IMG/VR virus record: IMGVR_UViG_3300020020_000008
Location: 1-46,140 of that record
Origin: a virus
DNA length: 46,140 nt
Reading direction: 5' to 3' (one strand)
This document shows, in pieces, positions 23,443 to 31,296 of the stretch. The first letter of the stretch is position 1, and each line of letters opens with the position of its first letter. The position numbers and the translations under genes are program-made. The notes beneath the pieces are model-generated. The model worked only from the letters and a program-made list of their open reading frames with translations. It did no database searches and had not been told where the DNA came from.

Positions 23443-23808
23443 CTATTCTCCAATCAAAGCAGTTCGAATCGTGGGATCAGGAATCTTCTTCAATACTTGA
23501 TTGTACGTGTCTCTCATTTGTCTTCTGGCTGGTTCTACCTGATAAATTCCAGATAAATCCTGTGGAGGACATTGTGTACTAAATTCAAATAATAACCTTC
23601 CTTTATATTCTAATTGATACATTCCATTTGTTAAAACAGGGTTAAAACTAGTTAATCGAATTAAGTGGGGTGTAGGAATTGATATAAAGAATGTAGTATA
23701 ATTTCCATTCAGATCCTTTAATTTTAAATTCTCATCACCGACTAAATTCGTTCCAATAATGTCAAGATACAGAAAAGGACAAGTTAACGTTACCATTGAA
23801 ATTGTCAT
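23443..23808 (-). CDS. Beta-rich tail-region protein (121 aa)
   Basis: Begins with strands containing V-T-L-T-C-P-F-L-Y-L-D-I-I-G and ends with a helical, basic stretch. Its start overlaps the end of the nozzle-like gene by four bases, which points to coupled translation. Probably a virion component, by position only. Confidence 0.6.
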   Translation of the reverse strand: MTISMVTLTCPFLYLDIIGTNLVGDENLKLKDLNGNYTTFFISIPTPHLIRLTSFNPVLTNGMYQLEYKGRLLFEFSTQCPPQDLSGIYQVEPARRQMRDTYNQVLKKIPDPTIRTALIGE

Positions 23809-25808
23809 TGTTCTGCTCCAAGGATGACCTTATTAGTTTCAATTAGACAGACTGAACTAATTCTAGCATCAAATATCCATTTAGCCCATCGAATAGATTT
23901 TGCATCCATCCCATTACTGTAATCTGCATATAGTATCATACTTTGAAATAGTGGGGGAAGTGTAATATAGATTTTCTTTCCTATTGAATCATTAGCAACC
24001 TGAATATGATGAAAACTGTTTCTAATTAATGCAGTCCAGAAGTCATCAATTTTGAATGTCAATTCAGGTCTGGAATATGTGCCATTAAACAGCATTAAAC
24101 CTGACCAATCTGCAATCAGGAGAAAATCAGTATTCACGCCACCCGAGTCAAGAACTGTAGCGATGCCATGTACAGACGCTCCAACTCCCTGATCTAATAC
24201 CTCTTCAGACCATGTTGAGGGCTCATCGAAATTGTCTACGTATGCATAAGTACGTGTTCTTTTGAACAGGTATAAAATGTCACGGAATTCCTGACAATTA
24301 GTAAGCGGAGATCCATCTGGGGGAGTAATGATTAATCCATCTACTTTACTAATTGCTTCAGGTTCTCCCGGTGCTGAAACCCGTGCGATTGATCTATTGT
24401 CAATTTGAGCTGTGACTACACGAGTGCGACGTCTTCCTCTAACTTCACCTGCTCTAAGTGATTCTACTGTACCATTTTCGCCCACTACGATCATACGAGA
24501 ATGATAAGTATTAAGATTCACCCCAGCCGGAATTTCGGTGAAATTATCCATCAAATGCGATGCATCCGAAACTAAGTCTGAGTCGTAGTAATTGATTTCT
24601 TTTGATGTATCTGTGTTATTTTCAATTACTCCGCCCGGAATAAAGAAATATTGATATCCATTCTGGTCACCATTATAATTAACAATTTCCTTAGTTGATA
24701 CTAAATGACGTTTCTTAACATACGCATCAGGTGAAACTGGAATATTGTAGACTTTGATAGCTCTAGTTGTACTAACGTATGTTTGACCGCCAAAGAATTT
24801 AGGTCCGGGTGCAGTTAAATAGCCGGTATCAGTTTCATAAACTACACCGATTAAATGAAATCCCAAGTCAGCGAATCCACTTTTTGTTAACTGAACAACT
24901 AAAAGTGCATCCGACATTGGTGGTGCATCTGGTCCTGGTGTATACGGAGGCCAGATACCAGGATTAGCCAATATGGATTCATCTGAAATATTTAATAACA
25001 CTTCAGTTGTAGTATTATCATTAATATTTAAGATAGTATAATAAGTATAAACAAGAGGATCAGGGTTAAATTTCTCAGGCGGAATTGCAAGAGTCATTTG
25101 AACATTACGTGAAGTAGTTCCAGCCGGTCCAATTGGAATGCCGGTTAATTTAATTTGGTTATTTCCCGGTGAGTTAACGATTCTAAATATTTCAACGCTG
25201 AGTGCGGGCGTAGTATTCGGACCCGGAAGTCCTCCATTGTATGTCAGTGCAATAGAATGAATACCTTCAGTTGTAATTCCTTCAATCGTTGAATTATATG
25301 CCAAGAATGGCTTTAAATCACCATTAGTAGGGGGCGATCCTGCTGCCTTACGTGCAGGCGTACCATCTCCTTTGTATACATAAACGAATTGATTCTTTAA
25401 ACCAAGTTGATAGGCTTGACCAGAATCATCAATAAATGTATCAAATGGAGTGATGTATGCCCGTCCAGCGATAGACACCATATTAAAATCAGTCATTCCT
25501 TCGATATGAAGGATGTGGACTGGAGCAACATTTGGTCGAGTAATATGGTATAAATCTCCATTTCCTACTAGTACAAGAAGTGACTGACCTCCTTGCATTA
25601 CATAGTTGAATATGCGTCGGATTCCGGTTAAATTTACACCAGAATTCTGCCACTGATTAATTGGATTACGTGTTTCTATTCCAGATTCGTAGAATTGAAC
25701 ATTGTCTGCAACAGTTAAGTGGTCCGCAGGACATGACTCATCATCACCCCTGTCCCAGAGGCCATTGAATGTTTCAATTACGAATGGTTGATGTCCACGT
25801 ACTGTCAT
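23805..25808 (-). CDS. Tail nozzle-like protein (gp12-type, about 667 aa)
   Basis: Opens with F-N-G-L-W-D-R-G followed by a D-N-V-Q-F-Y-E-S-G-I-E-T-R signature seen in podovirus stabilisation/nozzle proteins. The rest is blade-like beta repeats (L-L-V-L-V-G-N-G-D-L-Y, L-L-I-A-D-W-S-G-L-M-L-F-N-G), consistent with the propeller of tail tube B proteins. The frame is open from a TTG at 25820; ATG at 25808 is chosen. It follows the adaptor gene, as expected for a short tail. Confidence 0.7.
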   Translation of the reverse strand: MTVRGHQPFVIETFNGLWDRGDDESCPADHLTVADNVQFYESGIETRNPINQWQNSGVNLTGIRRIFNYVMQGGQSLLVLVGNGDLYHITRPNVAPVHILHIEGMTDFNMVSIAGRAYITPFDTFIDDSGQAYQLGLKNQFVYVYKGDGTPARKAAGSPPTNGDLKPFLAYNSTIEGITTEGIHSIALTYNGGLPGPNTTPALSVEIFRIVNSPGNNQIKLTGIPIGPAGTTSRNVQMTLAIPPEKFNPDPLVYTYYTILNINDNTTTEVLLNISDESILANPGIWPPYTPGPDAPPMSDALLVVQLTKSGFADLGFHLIGVVYETDTGYLTAPGPKFFGGQTYVSTTRAIKVYNIPVSPDAYVKKRHLVSTKEIVNYNGDQNGYQYFFIPGGVIENNTDTSKEINYYDSDLVSDASHLMDNFTEIPAGVNLNTYHSRMIVVGENGTVESLRAGEVRGRRRTRVVTAQIDNRSIARVSAPGEPEAISKVDGLIITPPDGSPLTNCQEFRDILYLFKRTRTYAYVDNFDEPSTWSEEVLDQGVGASVHGIATVLDSGGVNTDFLLIADWSGLMLFNGTYSRPELTFKIDDFWTALIRNSFHHIQVANDSIGKKIYITLPPLFQSMILYADYSNGMDAKSIRWAKWIFDARISSVCLIETNKVILGAEQ

Positions 25809-25810
25809 AT

Positions 25811-26176
25811 TTAAACCCAAATAAATTGAAAAGTAATAGGTGTTGGTCCAGCATGTTGAATTTGTAATGGCATATTAATTGCATTCATTGAAAATATTGA
25901 TGGATTAGTGGGATGGTAAATATTGGAACTGGGCAATCCACCTGATGACATTGAATAGATATAAGTATTATCCCGTGGGGGAATAATAATTAATCCACTT
26001 AAAATTACTCCGGGTAATGGAAGTGGATTGAAAATTACGTTAACTGTCGCACCCGGTGGAATTGATTGGAAAAATACAACAGCTGGAGAGTTCGGATTTT
26101 CCATGTGGTATACTTGATCCGCATTGAAATCTCCTAATAGTTGGATATGGATACGAACAATTGATCTAGTAGACAT
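25811..26176 (-). CDS. Beta-rich virion protein between adaptor and nozzle (121 aa)
   Basis: Starts with a strand-rich opening (IVRIHIQLLGDF) and Pro/Ile/Asn-rich loops, without cysteines. Its end meets the nozzle start region. A head-tail joining or decoration role is inferred from being between adaptor and nozzle. No family is recognised. Confidence 0.6.
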   Translation of the reverse strand: MSTRSIVRIHIQLLGDFNADQVYHMENPNSPAVVFFQSIPPGATVNVIFNPLPLPGVILSGLIIIPPRDNTYIYSMSSGGLPSSNIYHPTNPSIFSMNAINMPLQIQHAGPTPITFQFIWV

Positions 26177-26177
26177 T

Positions 26178-26858
26178 TTAGTAACCCCTCGTCTTGTAGC
26201 CGGCGCGGAATGGTCTGTGACGAGTCATAATCTGTTGTCTACCTTTGTTACTAATACCAATAATTCGTTCTAATGCCATCTCCGCCTGTTCATTGAGAAT
26301 ACCCGCACGTTGAGAGTCTTCACCAATGAATTGAGCACACAATGCTGCAGTCTTGAAAGAAAGGAAGGAATTAGCGTTTGAACTACCGATAACTCCTTCT
26401 GCATCTTTGACTCGTCGAATTGGTTTACAAGTATATTTTAATTGAATTTCTTTAACTTCATTAGCACCATTTGGATTGAATAAAATTCTTTGACCAAAGT
26501 ATACCCAATATGAAAGTGAACTAGTTTTTGGAAGGATATCAGGAAATTCTCTACGTGGTAATGACATATATGCCACGTTCTGACCGCGTGTTCTTTCACC
26601 TATTTCCTGAACTTCAATAATATCAATTGGGGGATTAGTAACCATATTCTCATGTGGATATACTACAATTGGTTCAGATACTCGATTAGTGATAGGTACA
26701 TTTGCTTCTTCCAAATGTTCATTCAGTTCTTCAATTGCCATATTAAGATACGGCAATACTGCTCCGAATGTATAGTCTGTATAAGCAGGATCATTCATTA
26801 GTGCTGCAACATTTACCATCACTTCTACGGCACTTAAATCTGCAGTACTAATAGCCAT
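26178..26858 (-). CDS. Head-tail adaptor protein (gp11-like, 226 aa)
   Basis: Helical N-terminus (ISTADLSAVEVMVNVAALMND...VLPYLNMAIEELNEHLEEANV), a central strand domain with the pattern Y-W-V-Y-F-G-Q-R-I-L-F-N-P, then a helical end (AALCAQFIGED...MALERII). This is the helix-strand-helix arrangement of podovirus adaptor (tail tubular A) proteins. Position between capsid genes and nozzle agrees. Confidence 0.75.
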   Translation of the reverse strand: MAISTADLSAVEVMVNVAALMNDPAYTDYTFGAVLPYLNMAIEELNEHLEEANVPITNRVSEPIVVYPHENMVTNPPIDIIEVQEIGERTRGQNVAYMSLPRREFPDILPKTSSLSYWVYFGQRILFNPNGANEVKEIQLKYTCKPIRRVKDAEGVIGSSNANSFLSFKTAALCAQFIGEDSQRAGILNEQAEMALERIIGISNKGRQQIMTRHRPFRAGYKTRGY

Positions 26859-26867
26859 GATTCACTC

Positions 26868-27119
26868 CTACGCTACAGTGATAGCCCAATCCGCGCCAGT
26901 CTTAACCAAGGTAATAGTTGCAACGGCACCCAGATCAATCTCTCTGGTAACTGGTCCCGATGCCGGCTGATTACCAGTAGCAGCAACTGTATTATGCTTA
27001 ATTTGAAGCGCACCCATTGGAACTAAGTTTAGATGTAATTCCGAAACATTAGTGATAGCAGCGGCTGTTAACGTTCTATCCGGACCAGTCTTTCCCGTAA
27101 TCGTAGCTGCGTGTGGCAT
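26868..27119 (-). CDS. Small beta-rich virion protein (83 aa)
   Basis: Ala/Thr/Val-rich with alternating strands and no charge clusters. Similar in style to the 95-aa protein after the capsid gene. A capsid decoration or head-completion role is plausible, unproven. Confidence 0.55.
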   Translation of the reverse strand: MPHAATITGKTGPDRTLTAAAITNVSELHLNLVPMGALQIKHNTVAATGNQPASGPVTREIDLGAVATITLVKTGADWAITVA

Positions 27120-27127
27120 GATTACTC

Positions 27128-27820
27128 CTACTGAGCGAATGTGAGATTTAATTCCTTAGCCTTAGCTGGATCGACTACCGCCTTACAAGTCTGACATACA
27201 GGGAACGCAGGATTTCTGAGAGAACCACATGCAACGCAACGAACAAGTTCCGAAGTTTGCAGGTCGCCCAACCACGGTTTAGCCTGAATATTAAGTTCCT
27301 TACATGCCAACCTAGCGTCATCTGAAATACTCAGTGGATTTCCATTAGAACGACTCCACATAATATCTGCGAGTCGAACTAATTCAAGGAACCACTTCTT
27401 CTGCTTGTTTTTAGCATCCAGCAGGAGAGGCATATGTTCCTTCATAAGCCTCTCAGCTGTAAATGAACCAGGAATGTAAAATAATCCCGGCGTCTGGTCT
27501 GCCATGTTACAGGCAAGTAGACCATTCGTATAATCTCTCACGACTGAATCAGCTACTTGAATTGAACTGACAGGAATTTCAAGTAATGGCTGATTCTCGT
27601 CTACTTCACGCCACCAGCTAGATGAGCCAATGACTAAAACTGACGGTTTCTCAAATGTTCCCGGTGCAATTTCAAAGATTCCGGGTTGAATCGTAGCTTT
27701 ACGTTCACGAATCCACTTAGGGAGAATGGATACAATAGTTGACTTATCCATTGGATTCTCAGGCGCACGTACTGTACGTCTGTGAGTCTGTTGCATTCCA
27801 GGAAATTCTCCGACTTGCAT
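27128..27820 (-). CDS. Virion-region protein with C-terminal zinc ribbon (230 aa)
   Basis: The alpha/beta N-terminal part (PSVLVIGSSSWW...) has no clear catalytic site. The C-terminus carries C-V-A-C-G ... C-Q-T-C-K, a four-cysteine zinc ribbon at about 195-215. Zinc ribbons are uncommon in capsid-block proteins; it may bind DNA or another virion protein. The upstream neighbour ends three bases before it. Confidence 0.6.
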   Translation of the reverse strand: MQVGEFPGMQQTHRRTVRAPENPMDKSTIVSILPKWIRERKATIQPGIFEIAPGTFEKPSVLVIGSSSWWREVDENQPLLEIPVSSIQVADSVVRDYTNGLLACNMADQTPGLFYIPGSFTAERLMKEHMPLLLDAKNKQKKWFLELVRLADIMWSRSNGNPLSISDDARLACKELNIQAKPWLGDLQTSELVRCVACGSLRNPAFPVCQTCKAVVDPAKAKELNLTFAQ

Positions 27821-27822
27821 GA

Positions 27823-28359
27823 TTATTCTACCTTCTTGTAATTGGAGGGTACGACGATCCCCTCTTTGTATCGTAATGCGTCGCCTGTCTCAGTCTCATC
27901 TCCAAAGAGTTCCTCTTGGAGTTTCTTCACGCGCTGGTCCTTACCTTCTGGAGTTGTATTCTCTTCTGTATCTGTGTACTTCCTGAGTGAACTTTTACCG
28001 ATTGCAGAGAGTAATGCATCAATAACTAATTCGGTCGCACTCCAGATTGGGGGTAATGGATTTCTTACTGCATCACAGTACGCCCAGATGGGTTCGTAGC
28101 CGACTTTCTTATCGATTAACTCCCTACGCACTTCTTCTGGAATGACTACGAGCCGTTCCAGTACATATAAATCTTTCATGTAAGAGTATTTCTTGACTTC
28201 TCTTACGATAGGATGAACGAGTTGGATACCGTCAATTTCCATGACGTATCTCTTCTCTAATTCATCATTTGCCCACACGATGCGAAAGATGGGCCGACCT
28301 AAATCGTCGGCCCCGAAGTAATCTTTTAGTCGTGTGTTTAGTGTCTCAATAGATTCCAC
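27823..28359 (-). CDS. Hypothetical virion-region protein (178 aa)
   Basis: Mixed alpha/beta N-terminal 110 residues (RIVWANDELEKRYVMEIDGIQL) and a charged, probably disordered C-terminal third rich in E, K and D. No motif. In the head-gene block, so a minor capsid or assembly function is likely. Confidence 0.6.
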   Translation of the reverse strand: MESIETLNTRLKDYFGADDLGRPIFRIVWANDELEKRYVMEIDGIQLVHPIVREVKKYSYMKDLYVLERLVVIPEEVRRELIDKKVGYEPIWAYCDAVRNPLPPIWSATELVIDALLSAIGKSSLRKYTDTEENTTPEGKDQRVKKLQEELFGDETETGDALRYKEGIVVPSNYKKVE

Positions 28360-28362
28360 TGA

Positions 28363-28650
28363 TTAGACTCCCGAGTTGATGAGCCACTTACCGAGTGCGC
28401 GTGAGAACACAAGGAATACTGGACGATTGATAACCATTGTCAGACCGACTGCAATGTTACCAGCAGTTCCCAGTACAGTAGCTGCATTCGAGTTCAGAAT
28501 AAGGAACTGACTCTGACCATTTCCAAGTCCTGGAATGATGTTAACGACAGTTCCAGCACCTGCAATGTGAACGATATCAGTCTTAGCTTTGAACGTCGCA
28601 GCGAATGGAACGACTGATTCGGTTAACTTACTGACACTTCCTGGAATCAT
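28363..28650 (-). CDS. Small capsid-associated protein, possible decoration (95 aa)
   Basis: Directly downstream of the capsid gene. The frame extends to a GTG at 28674, but the ATG at 28650 has AGGA five to six bases upstream and is preferred. Beta-rich with hydrophobic strands, no cysteine. Size and place match head-decoration proteins; a major component is possible since the upstream hairpin could set its expression apart from the capsid. Confidence 0.6.
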   Translation of the reverse strand: MIPGSVSKLTESVVPFAATFKAKTDIVHIAGAGTVVNIIPGLGNGQSQFLILNSNAATVLGTAGNIAVGLTMVINRPVFLVFSRALGKWLINSGV

Positions 28651-28682
28651 AATGTCCTCTTTCCCCACCACCACCGTTTAAT

Positions 28683-28741
28683 GTGGGTGCCAGTACATCT
28701 ATTCAAAGGGGCGAATAGATTTCCCAGGTACTGACACCCAC
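28683..28741 (-). terminator. Long three-tier hairpin after the capsid gene
   Basis: GTGGGTG (28683-28689)/CACCCAC (28735-28741), CAGTAC/GTACTG (28691-28696/28728-28733) and ATCTATTC/GAATAGAT (28697-28704/28713-28720) form one 59-nt stem with small bulges. It starts four bases beyond the capsid stop on the transcribed minus strand. No strong U-run follows, so a partial terminator, processing site or 3' stabiliser of the capsid mRNA is more likely than a complete stop. Confidence 0.7.
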
Positions 28742-28745
28742 AGAG

Positions 28746-29999
28746 TTAGTAACCGACCGGAACTGCGAGGTTGTCGATGTAGCTACAAGCAGCAGGATTC
28801 GACACATAGGTCTGCATTCCGACCACCATGTAGAAGATTTCCGCAGTAGCCACACCACCAGAGGGTCCACGAATCTCGAAAATCTTACGTCCATCAGTTG
28901 TATAGAAACCGATGGGCAGGATTTCCGCACGACCCCACACTTCATCCACAACGAAGTCAATACGGGTTTTATCCCAGTTGTAGGATGGAGTGACAGGCGC
29001 ACCAGCCAACTGCATGTTGGAACCACCGAAATACATATTCAGTGATTCTTCCTTTGCAGCCTTCTGAATGATGGAAACCAACTGACCGATTTCCTCATAC
29101 GCCTGCTGCTGACAAGGATGCGTCCATGCACGTGGACTGATGCTATTCTCGATACCAACACGATTACCGATCTTGTTGATAGCGAGTCGCGGCAGTGGAA
29201 GTGAAAGACCCGAACCACCTGCATTCACACGATTGGCGCGAATCTCAGGTGTAGTGCTACGAGAGAATCCGAGCCATGTACCAGCAGATGCATTGCTGTG
29301 GTGATACGGAACACCAAACAATGCAGGCAGTGAAGCCGGAGCAGCGAGACCAGCGGTAACAATCTTATCCGTGGGCGCGACTGCCGCGATGGTAGGAGTG
29401 ATAGAGATAGTCTTATTCTCCACATCCCACTGAGTGATGGTACCTTCACCACGCTTTACAGCGAGTGCAGCATCCCACACTTGAACAAGCTGACCGTAAC
29501 GCATCAGACGCGCACCGAAACCATCGGTGGTGAGTGTGATGACGTTAGAGCCGCCAGCAGGAGTATCAGTGGTAACAACACCAATGACACCATCACCAGT
29601 CTGCATCATCTGACTATCGAGCTGACGACGCATTTCATCTAATGCAGTCGCAGTCAGACGACGGACTGAATTGACGATAGCCTTACGCGCATCATCAGTA
29701 GCCCACTGAGTCAGCTTGGTGTATTCAATGTTCTCAGAGAGAAACACTGAATTCAACACAGCCTTATCGAACGTAGGACCACCACCACGACCCAGATCAC
29801 CACCATCTGGATTGAAGTATTGAAAGCTTCCACCCGGACGCAGTTCCAGAGGGACACGCATCTGACGATGAGAAATCTTCTCAACATCACGCTTCTTGAT
29901 GTTGGCGTAAAACTTATCATCGCGCTCAAACAGTACACGAACCTTGGGAATAACCTTCTCAAGTTCCGTGGCTGCAACCTGTGCTTCAACAACAGCCAT
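28746..29999 (-). CDS. Major capsid protein (417 aa)
   Basis: The gene follows an acidic scaffold gene and has the length and composition of HK97-fold capsid proteins. It has a helical N-terminal arm (ELEKVIPKVRVLFERDDKFY), a Gly-rich E-loop region (DGGDLGRGGGPTF), a helix VNSVRRLTATALDEMRRQLDSQM and a strand-rich C-terminal domain ending VGY. Local GC content is higher than in adjoining genes, and a long hairpin follows, both signs of high expression. It resembles N4 gp56-type capsids in outline, by recollection only. Confidence 0.85.
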   Translation of the reverse strand: MAVVEAQVAATELEKVIPKVRVLFERDDKFYANIKKRDVEKISHRQMRVPLELRPGGSFQYFNPDGGDLGRGGGPTFDKAVLNSVFLSENIEYTKLTQWATDDARKAIVNSVRRLTATALDEMRRQLDSQMMQTGDGVIGVVTTDTPAGGSNVITLTTDGFGARLMRYGQLVQVWDAALAVKRGEGTITQWDVENKTISITPTIAAVAPTDKIVTAGLAAPASLPALFGVPYHHSNASAGTWLGFSRSTTPEIRANRVNAGGSGLSLPLPRLAINKIGNRVGIENSISPRAWTHPCQQQAYEEIGQLVSIIQKAAKEESLNMYFGGSNMQLAGAPVTPSYNWDKTRIDFVVDEVWGRAEILPIGFYTTDGRKIFEIRGPSGGVATAEIFYMVVGMQTYVSNPAACSYIDNLAVPVGY

Positions 30000-30009
30000 G
30001 TATTTACTC

Positions 30010-31296
30010 CTAATCCTTCATTAGATAATCTAATGAGGATACACCTCGTGGAATCTCCTTACCTGTTTTGTATTTTCCACTAGATGGGGCTGTGGATCTG
30101 CCATTTGAACTAACCGATGGACTCTTTTTAGGAGTCAAAATATCTTCCGTTTCACGACTAGAGCGACCTGATCCCTTCAAAGCGTTATTTCGGGCCGTTT
30201 TAATCACTGACGGCAACAGTGTCTTCGCTTTGCTGAGATAGGCTGATTTAATTCTGTCTGTGGATTCCTTATCGAATCCCTTCTCGAATGCTTTCTCCCA
30301 CAATCTGTCGAGTAGTCCTCTGAAGCGTGTATCTTTTGAGATTAAATCCTCTAAGGTAGAGTGCGCCTCATTGATTGCATGTTTCTTCACGAAGTCAGTC
30401 ATTGAATCTTTTGGGTCAATGTGCTGACTAATCGTGGATTTTAACACATTATCAGCTTTCGTCTGTAATGTGTCTCTTGTATTCTCGAATGCACCCTGAA
30501 ATCTCTGCTGTTCCTCTGACTGAATCTGTTGTCTACGATTGGCTTCATCAGGAGGAACATTCCGACTTAATCCCCTAGGAGGAGTGAATGTCTGTGAACC
30601 AAATACAAATTGATTCAGAACATTAGCAGCAGCCTGTAATGGCGCTCCCTGATCTCCTAGATTCCTACCTTCTTTCACCATCGTAATGATGGTGTCTTTG
30701 ATTACGTTACCAAGCACATGGTAATAAGCCTGTTGGTCTACACGACGGAGAGCCGGAAGATAGTTGTCAGCAATCTTATAGAATGCTTCCTGACTCTCTT
30801 GTTTAGCAGCTGCTAATACTGTAGAGATATCACCACCCATTACCTGCGATTCTACACTGTCTAGAATCCGTGCCTTCTCTGATGCAACTTTGGCGTCTTG
30901 AATTGTAGGAAATGTCTCAGTGAACTGCTGTTCTCTGTAATATGCCTTTTCGAGATATGGAAAGTCCTTGAATAACTTTGGATACTTAGCGAGGATTTCC
31001 TTCCGTCGGACTGGAGTTGTGAGTTCTAAATCCTCTTCCTTTGGACCTTCTAATTCTTCTTCAATTTCCTTTAATTCGTCAACTTCTTCCTCGTCTTCAG
31101 TCGCATCGTCCTCAGGAGTTTCTCCAGTCTCTCCAGACTTCTCTTTAACTCCTGTAAGGTCGATACTCTCTTCGTCCTCTTCTGGAACATTCAATAACTC
31201 CAGTGTATCTAAACCGTCTGATGATTCAGCACCACCACCAGATCCCGCATCTTCCGGTGAGAGTAGAATATTATTGAATAGTTGGTACACTTTCAT
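30010..31296 (-). CDS. Scaffold protein (428 aa)
   Basis: Very acidic N-terminal third (runs of D and E, residues 35-90), long helical middle (about 110-340) with Gln/Glu/Lys-rich heptads and a basic, Ser-rich C-terminus. This charge layout and the position between portal and capsid genes are typical of podovirus scaffold/assembly proteins; the basic end usually contacts the capsid. Its start overlaps the portal's end. Confidence 0.8.
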   Translation of the reverse strand: MKVYQLFNNILLSPEDAGSGGGAESSDGLDTLELLNVPEEDEESIDLTGVKEKSGETGETPEDDATEDEEEVDELKEIEEELEGPKEEDLELTTPVRRKEILAKYPKLFKDFPYLEKAYYREQQFTETFPTIQDAKVASEKARILDSVESQVMGGDISTVLAAAKQESQEAFYKIADNYLPALRRVDQQAYYHVLGNVIKDTIITMVKEGRNLGDQGAPLQAAANVLNQFVFGSQTFTPPRGLSRNVPPDEANRRQQIQSEEQQRFQGAFENTRDTLQTKADNVLKSTISQHIDPKDSMTDFVKKHAINEAHSTLEDLISKDTRFRGLLDRLWEKAFEKGFDKESTDRIKSAYLSKAKTLLPSVIKTARNNALKGSGRSSRETEDILTPKKSPSVSSNGRSTAPSSGKYKTGKEIPRGVSSLDYLMKD

